Under the pieces are notes generated by a model. It did no database searches. It saw only the letters and a list, made by a program, of their open reading frames with translations, and was not told the DNA's origin. From NCBI RefSeq assembly GCF_017114865.1, contig NZ_JADEYH010000019.1:56505-120504 (forward strand): 64,000 nt of DNA, written 5' to 3'. The DNA comes from Streptomyces verrucosisporus. GTDB lineage: Bacteria > Actinomycetota > Actinomycetes > Streptomycetales > Streptomycetaceae. Position 1 is the first letter of the stretch; each line of letters starts with the position of its first letter. Below are positions 16,961 through 25,218 of the stretch, piece after piece. The translations under genes were made by a program, and so were the position numbers.

Positions 16961-18253
16961 GTGACCGTCCACCAGGCCCCTCCCGAAGCCTCCCCCCGGG
17001 CCGCACGCGCCCCCGAGCCCCTGCCCCCCTTCCCCTTCCCCGGATCGAGCTACCGGGGCCCCGCCCCCGCCTACGCGCGGCTGCGCGCCGAGCGGCCCGT
17101 CGTACGGGTGGGGACGGCCGGCGGCGGCCACGCCTGGCTGGTGACCCGGCACGCGGACGTACGGGCCGTCCTGGAGGACCCCCGGTTCAGCCGGGCCGCG
17201 ATGTACGCACCCGGCGCCCCGCGCTTCAGCGGTCTGTTCCAGGCCCCGCCGGGCATGATCGTCTCCCTCGACCCGCCCGACCACACCCGGCTGCGCGCCC
17301 TGGCCGCCCAGGCGTTCTCGCCCGGGCGGATCGAGGGCATGCGGCCGCGGGTGCGCGAGCTGGCCGGCGGGCTGCTGCGGGACCTGGAGCCGGAGGCGGA
17401 CCGGGGCGAACCGGTGGACCTGGTGGCGCGGTTCGCCGCCCCGCTGGCGATGGCCGTCATCTGCGAGCTGCTGGGCGTGCCCGGAGAGGACCGCGGGCGG
17501 TTCCACACCTGGGTACGGCGGTTCGCCGATCTGTCGGCACCCGAGGAGCAGGCGGTGGAGGCCCGCGAGAGCCTCGGCGCCTACATCGCCGCCCTGGTGG
17601 CGGCCGGGCGCGCCGCCCCCGCCGCCTCGCCCGGCTCGGCCGACGACGTGCTGTCCGCGCTGGCCGCCGCCCGGCTCGGGGAGGACCGGCTGAGCGAGGA
17701 GGAGCTGATCGGCCTCGGATACACCCTGCTGGGGGCCGGATTCGACTCCTCGGCCGGACAGATCGCCAACTTCGCCCTCACCCTGCTCGCCCACCATCCG
17801 GAGCTGTGGCGACGGCTGGGCGAACATCCCGAGGAGGTGCCGGCGGCCGTCGAGGAGCTGCTGCGCACCGTCAACCTCAACGCGGACGACACCTCCGGCC
17901 TGCCCAGGATCGCCACCGAGGACGTGCCCCTCGGCGGGACGGTCGTCCCCGCGGGCGACGCGGTGTTCGTCTCCTTCGCCTCCGCCAACCGCGACGAGGC
18001 GGTCTTCACCGATCCCGGACACCTCGACCCCGTCCGTGCGGAGAACCCGCACCTGGCGTTCGGGCACGGCATCCACCGCTGCCTGGGCGCTCCCCTGGCC
18101 CGCCTCGAACTCTCCGTGGCGCTGGAGGAGCTGACCCGCCGCTTTCCCGGGGCGCGGCTCGCCGTGCCCGCCGCCGAGGTCCCCTGGCGGACCGGCGACG
18201 TCAACCACAACCCGCTCACCCTCCCTGTGGAACTGCGAAGGAGCACCTCATGA
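16961..18253 (+). CDS. Cytochrome P450 (second)
   Basis: About 430 residues. The I-helix reads LLGAGFDSSAGQ, so the usual acid-Thr pair (D/E-T) is Asp-Ser, an uncommon variant that may affect oxygen activation. The K-helix (EELLR) and heme loop FGHGIHRCLGAPLARLE are intact. The GTG at 16961 has AAAGG upstream and is preferred; an in-frame GTG at 16946 is the alternative. It is a paralogue of the third P450 (28225-29535): both begin with PFPGSSYRGP and share the TAGG...AWLVTR segment. The stop overlaps the next gene's ATG (ATGA). Confidence 0.92.
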   Translation: MTVHQAPPEASPRAARAPEPLPPFPFPGSSYRGPAPAYARLRAERPVVRVGTAGGGHAWLVTRHADVRAVLEDPRFSRAAMYAPGAPRFSGLFQAPPGMIVSLDPPDHTRLRALAAQAFSPGRIEGMRPRVRELAGGLLRDLEPEADRGEPVDLVARFAAPLAMAVICELLGVPGEDRGRFHTWVRRFADLSAPEEQAVEARESLGAYIAALVAAGRAAPAASPGSADDVLSALAAARLGEDRLSEEELIGLGYTLLGAGFDSSAGQIANFALTLLAHHPELWRRLGEHPEEVPAAVEELLRTVNLNADDTSGLPRIATEDVPLGGTVVPAGDAVFVSFASANRDEAVFTDPGHLDPVRAENPHLAFGHGIHRCLGAPLARLELSVALEELTRRFPGARLAVPAAEVPWRTGDVNHNPLTLPVELRRSTS

Positions 18254-19287
18254 GCACCGCCGTCCTGCCCGACGCCCTGCCCGCCACCAGCCTCGAAGTG
18301 CGGCTGGCCGCCTACCCGGACCCCGAGGGCGAGGTCACCCTCGACCACTTCGCCATGGGCGAGAGCGAACTGTCCGAGCCCGGCGAGGGACAGGTCGTCG
18401 TCCGCAACGACTGGATGACCCTGGGCTCGGTCGCCCGCGACCAGATGAACCCGGCCACGAAGCTGCCGATCCCGGTCTTCCAGCCGGGGGTGGCGATGTG
18501 GGGCCGGACCGTCGGCACGGTCGTGCGGTCGGCCAGCCCCGACCTGGCCGTCGGCGACCTCGTCGAGCACTTCTCCGGCTGGCGGCAGTACGCGGCCGGC
18601 TCCGCGCAGGAGTTCTTCCGCCGCGACCGCGACCTGCTGCCCGGCCCGGAGTACTTCCTCTCCCAGGGCCCCACCGCCTGGCACGGGATGGTCGACACCG
18701 TCGGCGCCGGCGAGGGCGAGACGGTCTTCGTCTCCGGCGCCACCAACGGCGTCGGCGCGCTGGCCGGGCAGATCGCGAAGCTGCGCGGCGCGAAGCGCGT
18801 CATCGGGAGCACCGGCTCCCGGGAGAAGATCGACTTCCTGGTGAAGGAGATCGGCTTCGACGCCGCCTTCGACTACCACGACGGACCGGTGGCCGAGCAG
18901 CTCGCCGAACTGGCCCCCGACGGCCTGGACGTGGTCTTCGACAACGTGGGCGGCGAGCAGTTCGAGGCGGCGGTCCGGCTCGCCAACCGCGGCGCCAGGT
19001 TCGCCCTGTGCGGCGCGCTCGCCGGGCAGCACGGCGGGGACGGCGGCAGCCCGCGTCTGCCGCTGATGACCGCGATCAGCCGGGACCTGTCGTTCCGCGG
19101 CTTCGCCACCCTCCACACCCCCGACCAGATCGACGGCTGGAACGAGCGGTTCGGCGTCTGGCTGAGGGAGGGCCGCATCGTCTTCCCGCACACGGTCGTC
19201 GACGGCGGGGTGGAGGCGCTGCCGCAGGCGTTCGTGGATCTGCTCCGGCGCCGCTACAGCGGTACGGTCCTGGTCAAGCTGTCCTGA
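18250..19287 (+). CDS. NADP-dependent medium-chain oxidoreductase (PTGR/quinone reductase-like)
   Basis: 345 residues of the zinc-independent MDR family (leukotriene B4 dehydrogenase/curcumin reductase type). The Rossmann motif is VFVSGATNGVGALAGQIAKL (about 159-178), preceded by PTAWHGMVDT. No catalytic zinc ligands were seen. Such enzymes reduce the double bond of enones or quinones with NADPH. The ATG overlaps the P450 stop codon, and the operon ends at a strong hairpin. Possible roles are reduction of an enone/quinone intermediate or protection against a reactive Michael acceptor. Confidence 0.88.
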   Translation: MSTAVLPDALPATSLEVRLAAYPDPEGEVTLDHFAMGESELSEPGEGQVVVRNDWMTLGSVARDQMNPATKLPIPVFQPGVAMWGRTVGTVVRSASPDLAVGDLVEHFSGWRQYAAGSAQEFFRRDRDLLPGPEYFLSQGPTAWHGMVDTVGAGEGETVFVSGATNGVGALAGQIAKLRGAKRVIGSTGSREKIDFLVKEIGFDAAFDYHDGPVAEQLAELAPDGLDVVFDNVGGEQFEAAVRLANRGARFALCGALAGQHGGDGGSPRLPLMTAISRDLSFRGFATLHTPDQIDGWNERFGVWLREGRIVFPHTVVDGGVEALPQAFVDLLRRRYSGTVLVKLS

Positions 19288-19317
19288 GCCTCCGCCCGCC
19301 CTCCCCGAACCCCCCAC

Positions 19318-19371
19318 CGCGCGGCGGTGCCCCCGCGACGTCCTTCCACGTCGCGGGGGCACCGCCGCGCG
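19318..19371 (+). terminator. Long perfect hairpin terminator
   Basis: A perfect 24-bp inverted repeat (19318-19341 with 19348-19371), 6-nt loop, 30 bp past the oxidoreductase stop and before the DNA glycosylase gene. Confidence 0.75.
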
Positions 19372-19412
19372 TTCGCCGTACCACCGAAGCCGCACCACAG
19401 GAGAGGACCCCT

Positions 19413-20525
19413 ATGACGACCGGAACGCCGACCGTACTGGACCGGCGGGCGCTCAACCGGGCACTGCTGGCACGGCAGTGGCTACTGGAGCGTACCGCCG
19501 CCTCCGCCTCCGACGTCCTGGAACACCTGGTCGGCATGCAGGCCCAGGCCCCCAACCCGCCCTATCTGGGCCTGTGGACCCGTATCGCCGGCTTCCGCCT
19601 CGACGACCTGGCCGATCTGGTGAGGAAGCGTCAGGCGGTGCGCCTGGTGCTGATGCGCGGCACCATCCACCTGGTCACCGCCCGTGACTGCCTGGCCCTG
19701 CGCCCGGTGCTGCACAACTCCCTGACCCGCGGTCTGAACAGCACCTTCGGACGCCGGCTGACCGGACTGGACCTCACCGAGGTGGCCGCCGAGGGCCGGC
19801 GCCTGGTCGAGTCCGAGCCCCTGACCCTGGGCGAGCTGGGCAAGCGGCTGGCCGAGCGGTGGCCGGACCGGGACGCCTTCGCCCTGGCCAACGTCGTACG
19901 CGCCCTGGAGCCGCTGGTACAGGTGCCGCCGCGCGGCCTGTGGGGCGAGAGCGGGCAGGCCGCGCACACCACCGCCGAGGCCTGGCTGGGCGAGCCGCTG
20001 TCCGCCGACGACTCGGCGCGTCAGGTGGTGCGGCGCTATCTGGCGGCGTTCGGCCCGGCCACGGCCGCGGACATGCAGACCTGGTCCGGCATGACCCGGA
20101 TGGCCGCCGTCTTCAAGGACCTCCGCCCCGAACTGGCCATCTTCCGCGACGAGAAGGACCGGGAGCTCTTCGACCTCCCGAACGCCCCGCGCCCCGGCCC
20201 CGACGCCCCGGCGCCCGTCCGCCTGCTGCCGGAGTTCGACAACGTCCTGCTCTCCCACGCAGACCGCACCCGGATCCTCACCGACGAGCAGCGCCGGCTG
20301 ATCATCACCCGCAACGGCCTGGTGAAGTCCACCTTCCTGGTGGACGGTTTCCTGGCCGGGACCTGGCGGATCGACCGGACGAAGAAGGCGGCCACGCTGG
20401 TCCTCGAACCCTTCGCCCCGCTGAGGGCGGCGGACCGCGAGGCGCTCGCCGAAGAGGCCGGGAACCTGCTCGCCACGGCAGCCGCCGACGCCGGTGCCCG
20501 CGACATCCGCTTCGAGGCCCCCTGA
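19413..20525 (+). CDS. AlkZ-like DNA glycosylase (winged-helix, HTH_42 family), probable self-resistance
   Basis: 370 residues of the YcaQ/AlkZ superfamily, built of tandem winged helices. The catalytic QxQ motif appears as GMQAQAP (about 42-47), as in AlkZ; YcaQ itself has QxD. AlkZ removes azinomycin adducts and interstrand crosslinks, and related enzymes occur in clusters for trioxacarcin-type DNA alkylators, where they excise the bulky adduct from guanine. It lies alone between a terminator and an SDR gene, inside the cluster marked by SARP-like sites. This makes it the best pointer to the bioactivity of the product. Distant non-resistance homologues exist in Streptomyces, so the role remains inferred. 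Confidence 0.85.
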   Translation: MTTGTPTVLDRRALNRALLARQWLLERTAASASDVLEHLVGMQAQAPNPPYLGLWTRIAGFRLDDLADLVRKRQAVRLVLMRGTIHLVTARDCLALRPVLHNSLTRGLNSTFGRRLTGLDLTEVAAEGRRLVESEPLTLGELGKRLAERWPDRDAFALANVVRALEPLVQVPPRGLWGESGQAAHTTAEAWLGEPLSADDSARQVVRRYLAAFGPATAADMQTWSGMTRMAAVFKDLRPELAIFRDEKDRELFDLPNAPRPGPDAPAPVRLLPEFDNVLLSHADRTRILTDEQRRLIITRNGLVKSTFLVDGFLAGTWRIDRTKKAATLVLEPFAPLRAADREALAEEAGNLLATAAADAGARDIRFEAP

Positions 20526-20578
20526 CCGTCCGGCCGCCGGCCGTCCCCTCCCCTCCCCTCCCCGCCCTCCGGCCGGGC

Positions 20579-20600
20579 TCGACCGGCGGTGCAGTGGCCC
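20579..20600 (+). promoter_or_regulatory. SARP-like repeats upstream of the first SDR
   Basis: TCGAC (20579-20583) and TGCAG (20590-20594) are 11 bp apart, with heptamers extending to 20596. The -10 is not clear. Confidence 0.45.
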
Positions 20601-20702
20601 GGGCTGTACTGGCCGCGACCGCGCCCGGCCGTCCGGCCGGACGGCCGTCACCCGGTCCATCCAGCCCGTCCCACCCATCCGGCCCATACAGGGGAGCTAC
20701 GC

Positions 20703-21461
20703 ATGTCGGACAAGCCCTTCGCCGATCAGACCGTCGTCGTCACCGGAGGCGGGACCGGTATCGGCCGGTCCGCCGCCCTGGCCTTCGCCGACCTCGGCGC
20801 GAAGCACGTGGTCGTCACCGGCCGCCGCGCCGAGCGCCTGGCGGAGGTCTCCGCCCTGCATCCCGCCGTCGTCACGGTGACCGCCGACGTCCGCGAGGAG
20901 GCGGGGGCCGAGGCCGTCGCCGCCGCCGTCACCGGACTCGGGGGAGCGGTGGACGTCCTGGTGCACAACGCGGGCGTCTTCCGCTTCAGCCCGCTGGAGG
21001 CCCTGGACCCGGCCACCGTCCGCGAGGTCGTGGACATCAATCTGATCGGCCCCCTGCTGCTCACCGGGAAGCTGCTGCCGATGCTGCGCTCCCCCGGCGG
21101 CAGCATCGTGCTGGTCTCCAGCCGCGCCGGCCACAACGCCTCCGCGGGCTCCTCGGTCTACGCGGCGAGCAAGGCGGGCGTCCACAGCCTCACCCGCAGC
21201 TGGGCGGCCGAGCTGGCTCCGAAGGGCATCCGCGTCAACGCGGTCGCCCCGGGCTTCGTCCGCACCGAGGCGTACGCGGCCAACGGGCTGGGCCCGGAGC
21301 AGGTGGAGGGCCTGTTCGAGGGTGTGAGGCACCAGGTGCCGCTGGGCCGCGTCGGCGAGACCGACGACGTCACCCCCTGGATCACCCGCCTCGCGGAGCC
21401 CTCCAGCTCCCTGGTGACGGGCCAGATCATCACCCTCGACGGCGGTATGGACGTCGCCTGA
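20703..21461 (+). CDS. Short-chain dehydrogenase/reductase (first)
   Basis: 252 residues, classical SDR. Coenzyme motif TGGGTGIG (about 15-22), NAG in the central strand, catalytic Ser in VLVSSRAG, and YAASK with the Tyr/Lys pair. The C-terminal GQIITLDGGMDVA is typical. It would oxidise or reduce a hydroxyl/keto group with NAD(P)H. It is less like ActIII than the second SDR and is probably a tailoring enzyme. The start at 20703 is preceded by GGGGAGCT. The gene converges on the alpha/beta hydrolase gene across a strong hairpin. Confidence 0.88.
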   Translation: MSDKPFADQTVVVTGGGTGIGRSAALAFADLGAKHVVVTGRRAERLAEVSALHPAVVTVTADVREEAGAEAVAAAVTGLGGAVDVLVHNAGVFRFSPLEALDPATVREVVDINLIGPLLLTGKLLPMLRSPGGSIVLVSSRAGHNASAGSSVYAASKAGVHSLTRSWAAELAPKGIRVNAVAPGFVRTEAYAANGLGPEQVEGLFEGVRHQVPLGRVGETDDVTPWITRLAEPSSSLVTGQIITLDGGMDVA

Positions 21462-21514
21462 TCCCCTGATCCACGGCCCCCCACCGCCGAGCCGTGCGCC
21501 GGCCCACCGGGGTA

Positions 21515-21557
21515 CGTCCGGCCCCCGGGAACCGGTGCGGTTCCCGGGGGCCGGACG
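21515..21557. terminator. Bidirectional hairpin between convergent genes
   Basis: A perfect 19-bp inverted repeat (21515-21533 with 21539-21557), 5-nt loop, midway between the SDR and the alpha/beta hydrolase stops. Confidence 0.75.
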
Positions 21558-21580
21558 CGCGGGCGCGGGACGTGGGCCGG

Positions 21581-23095
21581 TCAGGCGTCCGCGGGGACGT
21601 CCGGGCGGGAGACCGTGCCCGGGCAGGTGGTGCCCGGGGCCGGGAGGACGCCCTCGGTCAGATAGCGCTCGACATGGGCGTCGACGCGGGGGTTGCCGGA
21701 CAGGGCGTAGATCTCGTGGTCGCCGGAGTCCTCCACGGTGAGCAGCGTGTGGCCGAGCAGCCCGGCCATGGCGACGCCGCCGTCGTAGTGGTCCAGCGGA
21801 TCGCCGTCGGCCTGGACGACCAGGCCCGCCGGGTAGCCGTCGCGCGTGATGCGGGTGGGCTCCTCGGGCGCCGTGAAGGTGCGGAACGCACCGACCCACG
21901 GCTGGGCGCGCAGCACGCCGTAGCCGTAGGGGAAGCGCTTGCGGAAGTCACGCATGTCCTGGTGGTAGACCTCCAGGTCGCCGGGCCAGGCGTGTTCCAG
22001 GGTGATGGCCTCCAGGACGCCGACGCGCAGGTCGCCCTCGCTGTCCTCGGGCCGCCAGGTGCCCTGCTCGGCCAGTAGCTCGCGGCAGCGGTCCAGATCT
22101 CCGGCGGCGGTCGCCTCCCGCACTCCCGCCACCAGCAGGCCCAGTTCCTCCCACCTGCTCCGGTCGGCCGCGCGGTTGCCCACCGCGCCGTCGAGGAGGG
22201 TGCGCAGCCGCGGGGTGTCGCACTGCTCGTCCAGACGCGCGACGACCTCCTCCACCGCGGCGAGCACCTGCTCGGGTCCGGTGCCCAGACCGAAGTGCCC
22301 GTCGCGTTCGCCGGTCCACTCGGCCCACCGGTCGACGTTGCGCCGGACGGCGTCGCCCTGCCACAGGAACTGCTCGCGCCAGGTCCACCCGGGGTGGACG
22401 CAGGAGTCGAGCACACTGCGGTCCAGGCGGTCGGGGAACATGCTGCCGAAGACGGCGCCGACGTACGCGCCGTAGGCGTAGCCCACGAAGCTGATCCGCT
22501 CCTCGCCGAGGACGGCGCGGATGACGTCCATGTCGCGGGCGGTGTTGCGGGTGCTGATGTGCGGGCGCAGTTCGCCGCCGGCCCGCTCGCAGGCCAGCTC
22601 GCGCAGCCGCATGTCCTCGCCCAGGGCCTCGAACGCGGAGTCCGGGGGCCGGGAGTCGAAGGGGGCGGCGGGGACGGTGACCTCGGCGTACAGGCGGGTG
22701 GAGTCGCCGGTGCCGCGCGGGTCGAAGCCGATGAGGTCGTAGACCTCGTGGACGGGGCCGCCCTCGTACTTGCCCGGCAGCTCGCGGCCCAGGCCCCAGT
22801 CCCCGCCGGGCCCGCCGTTGACGGCCAGCAGGACGCCGCGGCGGCGGGCGGGGTCGGTGGCCCGGCGGCGGCTGAGGGCGATGGTGACGCGCTCGCCCTC
22901 CGGGTCGGCGTAGTCGCGGGGGACCTCGATGGTCGCGTACTCCACCCGGGCCCCGGTTCCGCTCCCCCCGGTCCCCTCGCCGGTGCTTTCGGGTCCGTCG
23001 GTGCCGCCGGGCGTGCGGACCGTCCACTGCGGCCGCTGGGAACCGAACGCGCTCAGCGCGTCGGCGCCCGCCGTTACGGGCGGATTGGTCGCCAT
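21581..23095 (-). CDS. Alpha/beta hydrolase of the tripeptidyl-aminopeptidase family with Ser-to-Ala nucleophile
   Basis: 504 residues resembling the secreted tripeptidyl aminopeptidases of Streptomyces: NGGPGG oxyanion motif (93-98), FDPRGTGDS, a C-terminal TAP-like domain, and the general-base region VEDSGDHEIY. The nucleophile elbow GYSYG reads GYAYG, so the Ser at about 207 is Ala (codon GCC). There is no signal peptide, so the protein is cytoplasmic. An inactive peptidase kept in a polyketide cluster may have been recruited for cyclisation or binding; no function is claimed. It is cotranscribed with the DHA2 exporter upstream (18-bp gap). Confidence 0.85.
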   Translation of the reverse strand: MATNPPVTAGADALSAFGSQRPQWTVRTPGGTDGPESTGEGTGGSGTGARVEYATIEVPRDYADPEGERVTIALSRRRATDPARRRGVLLAVNGGPGGDWGLGRELPGKYEGGPVHEVYDLIGFDPRGTGDSTRLYAEVTVPAAPFDSRPPDSAFEALGEDMRLRELACERAGGELRPHISTRNTARDMDVIRAVLGEERISFVGYAYGAYVGAVFGSMFPDRLDRSVLDSCVHPGWTWREQFLWQGDAVRRNVDRWAEWTGERDGHFGLGTGPEQVLAAVEEVVARLDEQCDTPRLRTLLDGAVGNRAADRSRWEELGLLVAGVREATAAGDLDRCRELLAEQGTWRPEDSEGDLRVGVLEAITLEHAWPGDLEVYHQDMRDFRKRFPYGYGVLRAQPWVGAFRTFTAPEEPTRITRDGYPAGLVVQADGDPLDHYDGGVAMAGLLGHTLLTVEDSGDHEIYALSGNPRVDAHVERYLTEGVLPAPGTTCPGTVSRPDVPADA

Positions 23096-23113
23096 CGGAA
23101 ACCTCCGTTCTCG

Positions 23114-24652
23114 TCAGGGCGCCAGCGTCCCGTCACCGTCTCGAAGACGGCTGGAGCGCCCTTGGACCGGAGCGTCCTTGGCCGGAAGCCCCCGGCCCGG
23201 TACGGCCAGGGCCGCCAGCAGTCCCGCGGCGGTGAACAGCGCGGCGCCGGTCAGGGCCAGCCCGTAGCCGGAGGCGAGCGCGTCCCTCAGCGCCGCCCCG
23301 CCGGCCAGTTCGCGGTCCGCGCGGGCGGTGGAGAGGGCGGCCAGGGTCACCAGGCCGGCGGCGCTGCCCAGCTGGCGGGTGGTGTTCAGCAGGCCCGAGG
23401 CCAGTCCGGCGTCGCGGGCGGGTACGCCGGCGGTGGCCGCGTTCGTCGTCGCGTTGAGGACGGCGCCCATGCCGAAGCCCAGCAGCAGGGCGGGGCCGAG
23501 GACGTCGGCCGCGTAGGTGGAGCCGGCGTCCACCCGGGACAGCCACAGCAGCCCGGCGCACGACAGCGACAGTCCGCCCAGCAGCACCGGCCGGGGGCCG
23601 GTGCGGGGCACCGTCCGGGCGATGCCCCAGCCGCCGAGGGCGATGCCCAGGGACATCGGCAGATAGCTCAGCCCGGTGCGCAGCGGGCTGTAGCCGAGCA
23701 CCTGCTGGAGGACCAGGGTGAAGAAGTAGAAGGTGCTGAAGAGGGCCGCGATGCCGAAGAAGGCGACGAGGTTGGCGGCGGTCAGCGACCGGTTGCGGAA
23801 GACGCCGAGCGGCACCAGGGGGTACCGGGCGAACCGGGCCTGGTGGAGCACGAAGAGGCACAGCAGTGCCGCACCGGCCGCCGTCGTCCCCCAGACCCGC
23901 GGTGAGTCCCAGCCGTGGGCGCCGGAGGCGGCGACGCCGTGGACGGTGGCCATCAGGCCGCAGGTGACGGCCAGTGCCCCCGGCAGATCCAGGCCTCTTC
24001 CTCCCCCCGGCCCGTCCCGCCGCGTCCCGGTCTCGGGGACGGCCCAGTACACGGCGGCCAGCAGCAGCAGGCCCAGGGGTACGTTGATCAGCAGCACCCA
24101 GCGCCAGGAGAACCACTGGGTGACCACGCCTCCGACGAGCACCCCGGCGGCCCCGGCGACCCCGGAGACCGCGCTCCACATCCCGAACGCCCTGGCGCGG
24201 GCGGCGGGTTCGGTGAACGTGGTGCCCAGCACCGTGAGGGTGGCCGGGGCCATGACGGCCGCGCCCAGTCCCTGGAAGGCCCGGGCGAGTACGAGCGTGA
24301 CCGGGTCGTGCGCCGCCCCGCCGACGCTGCTGGCCAGCGTGAACAGGGTGACGCCGAGGAGGAGGACGCGGCGCTGGCCGAACAGGTCGGCGAGCCGGCC
24401 TCCGAGCAGCAGGAAGCCGCAGACGGCGATGGTGTAGGCGTTGTTGACCCACTGCAGGGTGTGTCTCTCGAAGCCCAGCTCCTGTGCGATGACGGGCAGG
24501 GCCACGTTCACCACCGAGGCGTCGAGCACGTTCATGAACTGCCCCAGGCAGCAGGCGAACAGCACGAGGCGGAGTCGTCCGCCCCTCCGGCCTGCCGTCT
24601 TGGTGCCCCTGCCGGTGGTGGTGCCCGATGCGCGCGGTGTCCAGGTGGTCAT
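23114..24652 (-). CDS. DHA2-type MFS exporter (second)
   Basis: 512 residues, about 14 transmembrane helices. TM1 carries LDASVVNVALPVI, and motif A appears as GGRLADLFGQRRVL; the EmrB/QacA drug-efflux class. First gene of a leftward operon with the nucleophile-less alpha/beta hydrolase, divergent from the ferredoxin gene. A second exporter in the same cluster may handle a different congener or intermediate. The ATG at 24652 is the natural start. The 240-bp divergent region holds a clear SARP-like array only on the ferredoxin side. Confidence 0.9.
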   Translation of the reverse strand: MTTWTPRASGTTTGRGTKTAGRRGGRLRLVLFACCLGQFMNVLDASVVNVALPVIAQELGFERHTLQWVNNAYTIAVCGFLLLGGRLADLFGQRRVLLLGVTLFTLASSVGGAAHDPVTLVLARAFQGLGAAVMAPATLTVLGTTFTEPAARARAFGMWSAVSGVAGAAGVLVGGVVTQWFSWRWVLLINVPLGLLLLAAVYWAVPETGTRRDGPGGGRGLDLPGALAVTCGLMATVHGVAASGAHGWDSPRVWGTTAAGAALLCLFVLHQARFARYPLVPLGVFRNRSLTAANLVAFFGIAALFSTFYFFTLVLQQVLGYSPLRTGLSYLPMSLGIALGGWGIARTVPRTGPRPVLLGGLSLSCAGLLWLSRVDAGSTYAADVLGPALLLGFGMGAVLNATTNAATAGVPARDAGLASGLLNTTRQLGSAAGLVTLAALSTARADRELAGGAALRDALASGYGLALTGAALFTAAGLLAALAVPGRGLPAKDAPVQGRSSRLRDGDGTLAP

Positions 24653-24792
24653 GCGGGGACGCTGCGGCGGCGGGGTGGACGGCCGGTAGCGGCCCGGTCG
24701 AGCCCCGTCCGCGCGCCCGGGTCCCCGGCCGTGCCGTGCTCCCGCCGTCCCCTCGCCGGGTCCCCGGGTCTCCGCCCGTGTCTCCTCCGTGC

Positions 24793-24846
24793 TCCAGAGG
24801 CGCTCCAGCGCGCTCCCAGTGCGCCCCCAGACGCCGCTGCCACCGT
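24793..24846 (+). promoter_or_regulatory. SARP-like promoter of the ferredoxin operon (four repeats)
   Basis: Four direct repeats at perfect 11-bp spacing: TCCAG (24793), TCCAG (24804), CCCAG (24815), CCCAG (24826). CACCGT (24841-24846) follows 8 bp after the last heptamer as -10. This is the longest array in the window. Confidence 0.72.
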
Positions 24847-24894
24847 TCGCTGCCTACCGATGTGCGGCCGGCCGACTTTGCCGAGGAGAGCGCC

Positions 24895-25218
24895 ATGGCC
24901 AAGATCACCTACAAGCACCCCAACGGCACCGAGACCATCGTCGACGTGGCGGCGCCCAACACGGTCATGCGCGGTGCCAAGACCAACAACATCGACGGCA
25001 TCGAGGCCCAGTGCGGCGGCTCCGCCCAGTGCGGCACCTGCCACGTCTACGTGGACGAGGCCAACACACTGCCGCTGCCCGAGATGCACGAGTCCGAGGA
25101 CGAGGTGCTGTACGGCACCGCCTGCCCCCGCCGTGACAACAGCCGCCTCAGCTGCCAGCTCCCGGTCTCCGAGGAGATCGACGGCCTGGTGGTGCACCTG
25201 CCGGAGGCGCAGAGCTGA
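24895..25218 (+). CDS. [2Fe-2S] ferredoxin (adrenodoxin/putidaredoxin type)
   Basis: 107 residues. The cluster ligands appear in the order C-x5-C-x2-C (CGGSAQCGTC) with the fourth Cys in YGTACPRR, as in P450-linked 2Fe-2S ferredoxins. It would shuttle electrons from the reductase encoded next to it (TGATG overlap) to one or more of the three cluster P450s. GAGGAGAG precedes the ATG. Putidaredoxin-type ferredoxins are less common in Streptomyces P450 clusters than 3Fe-4S ones, so a whole class I redox chain encoded beside the P450s is notable. Confidence 0.92.
   Translation: MAKITYKHPNGTETIVDVAAPNTVMRGAKTNNIDGIEAQCGGSAQCGTCHVYVDEANTLPLPEMHESEDEVLYGTACPRRDNSRLSCQLPVSEEIDGLVVHLPEAQS

Noticed and set aside
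19413..20525. Initial reading as a transcription factor because of winged-helix domains
   Set aside because: The QxQ motif and overall length match the AlkZ/YcaQ glycosylase superfamily better.
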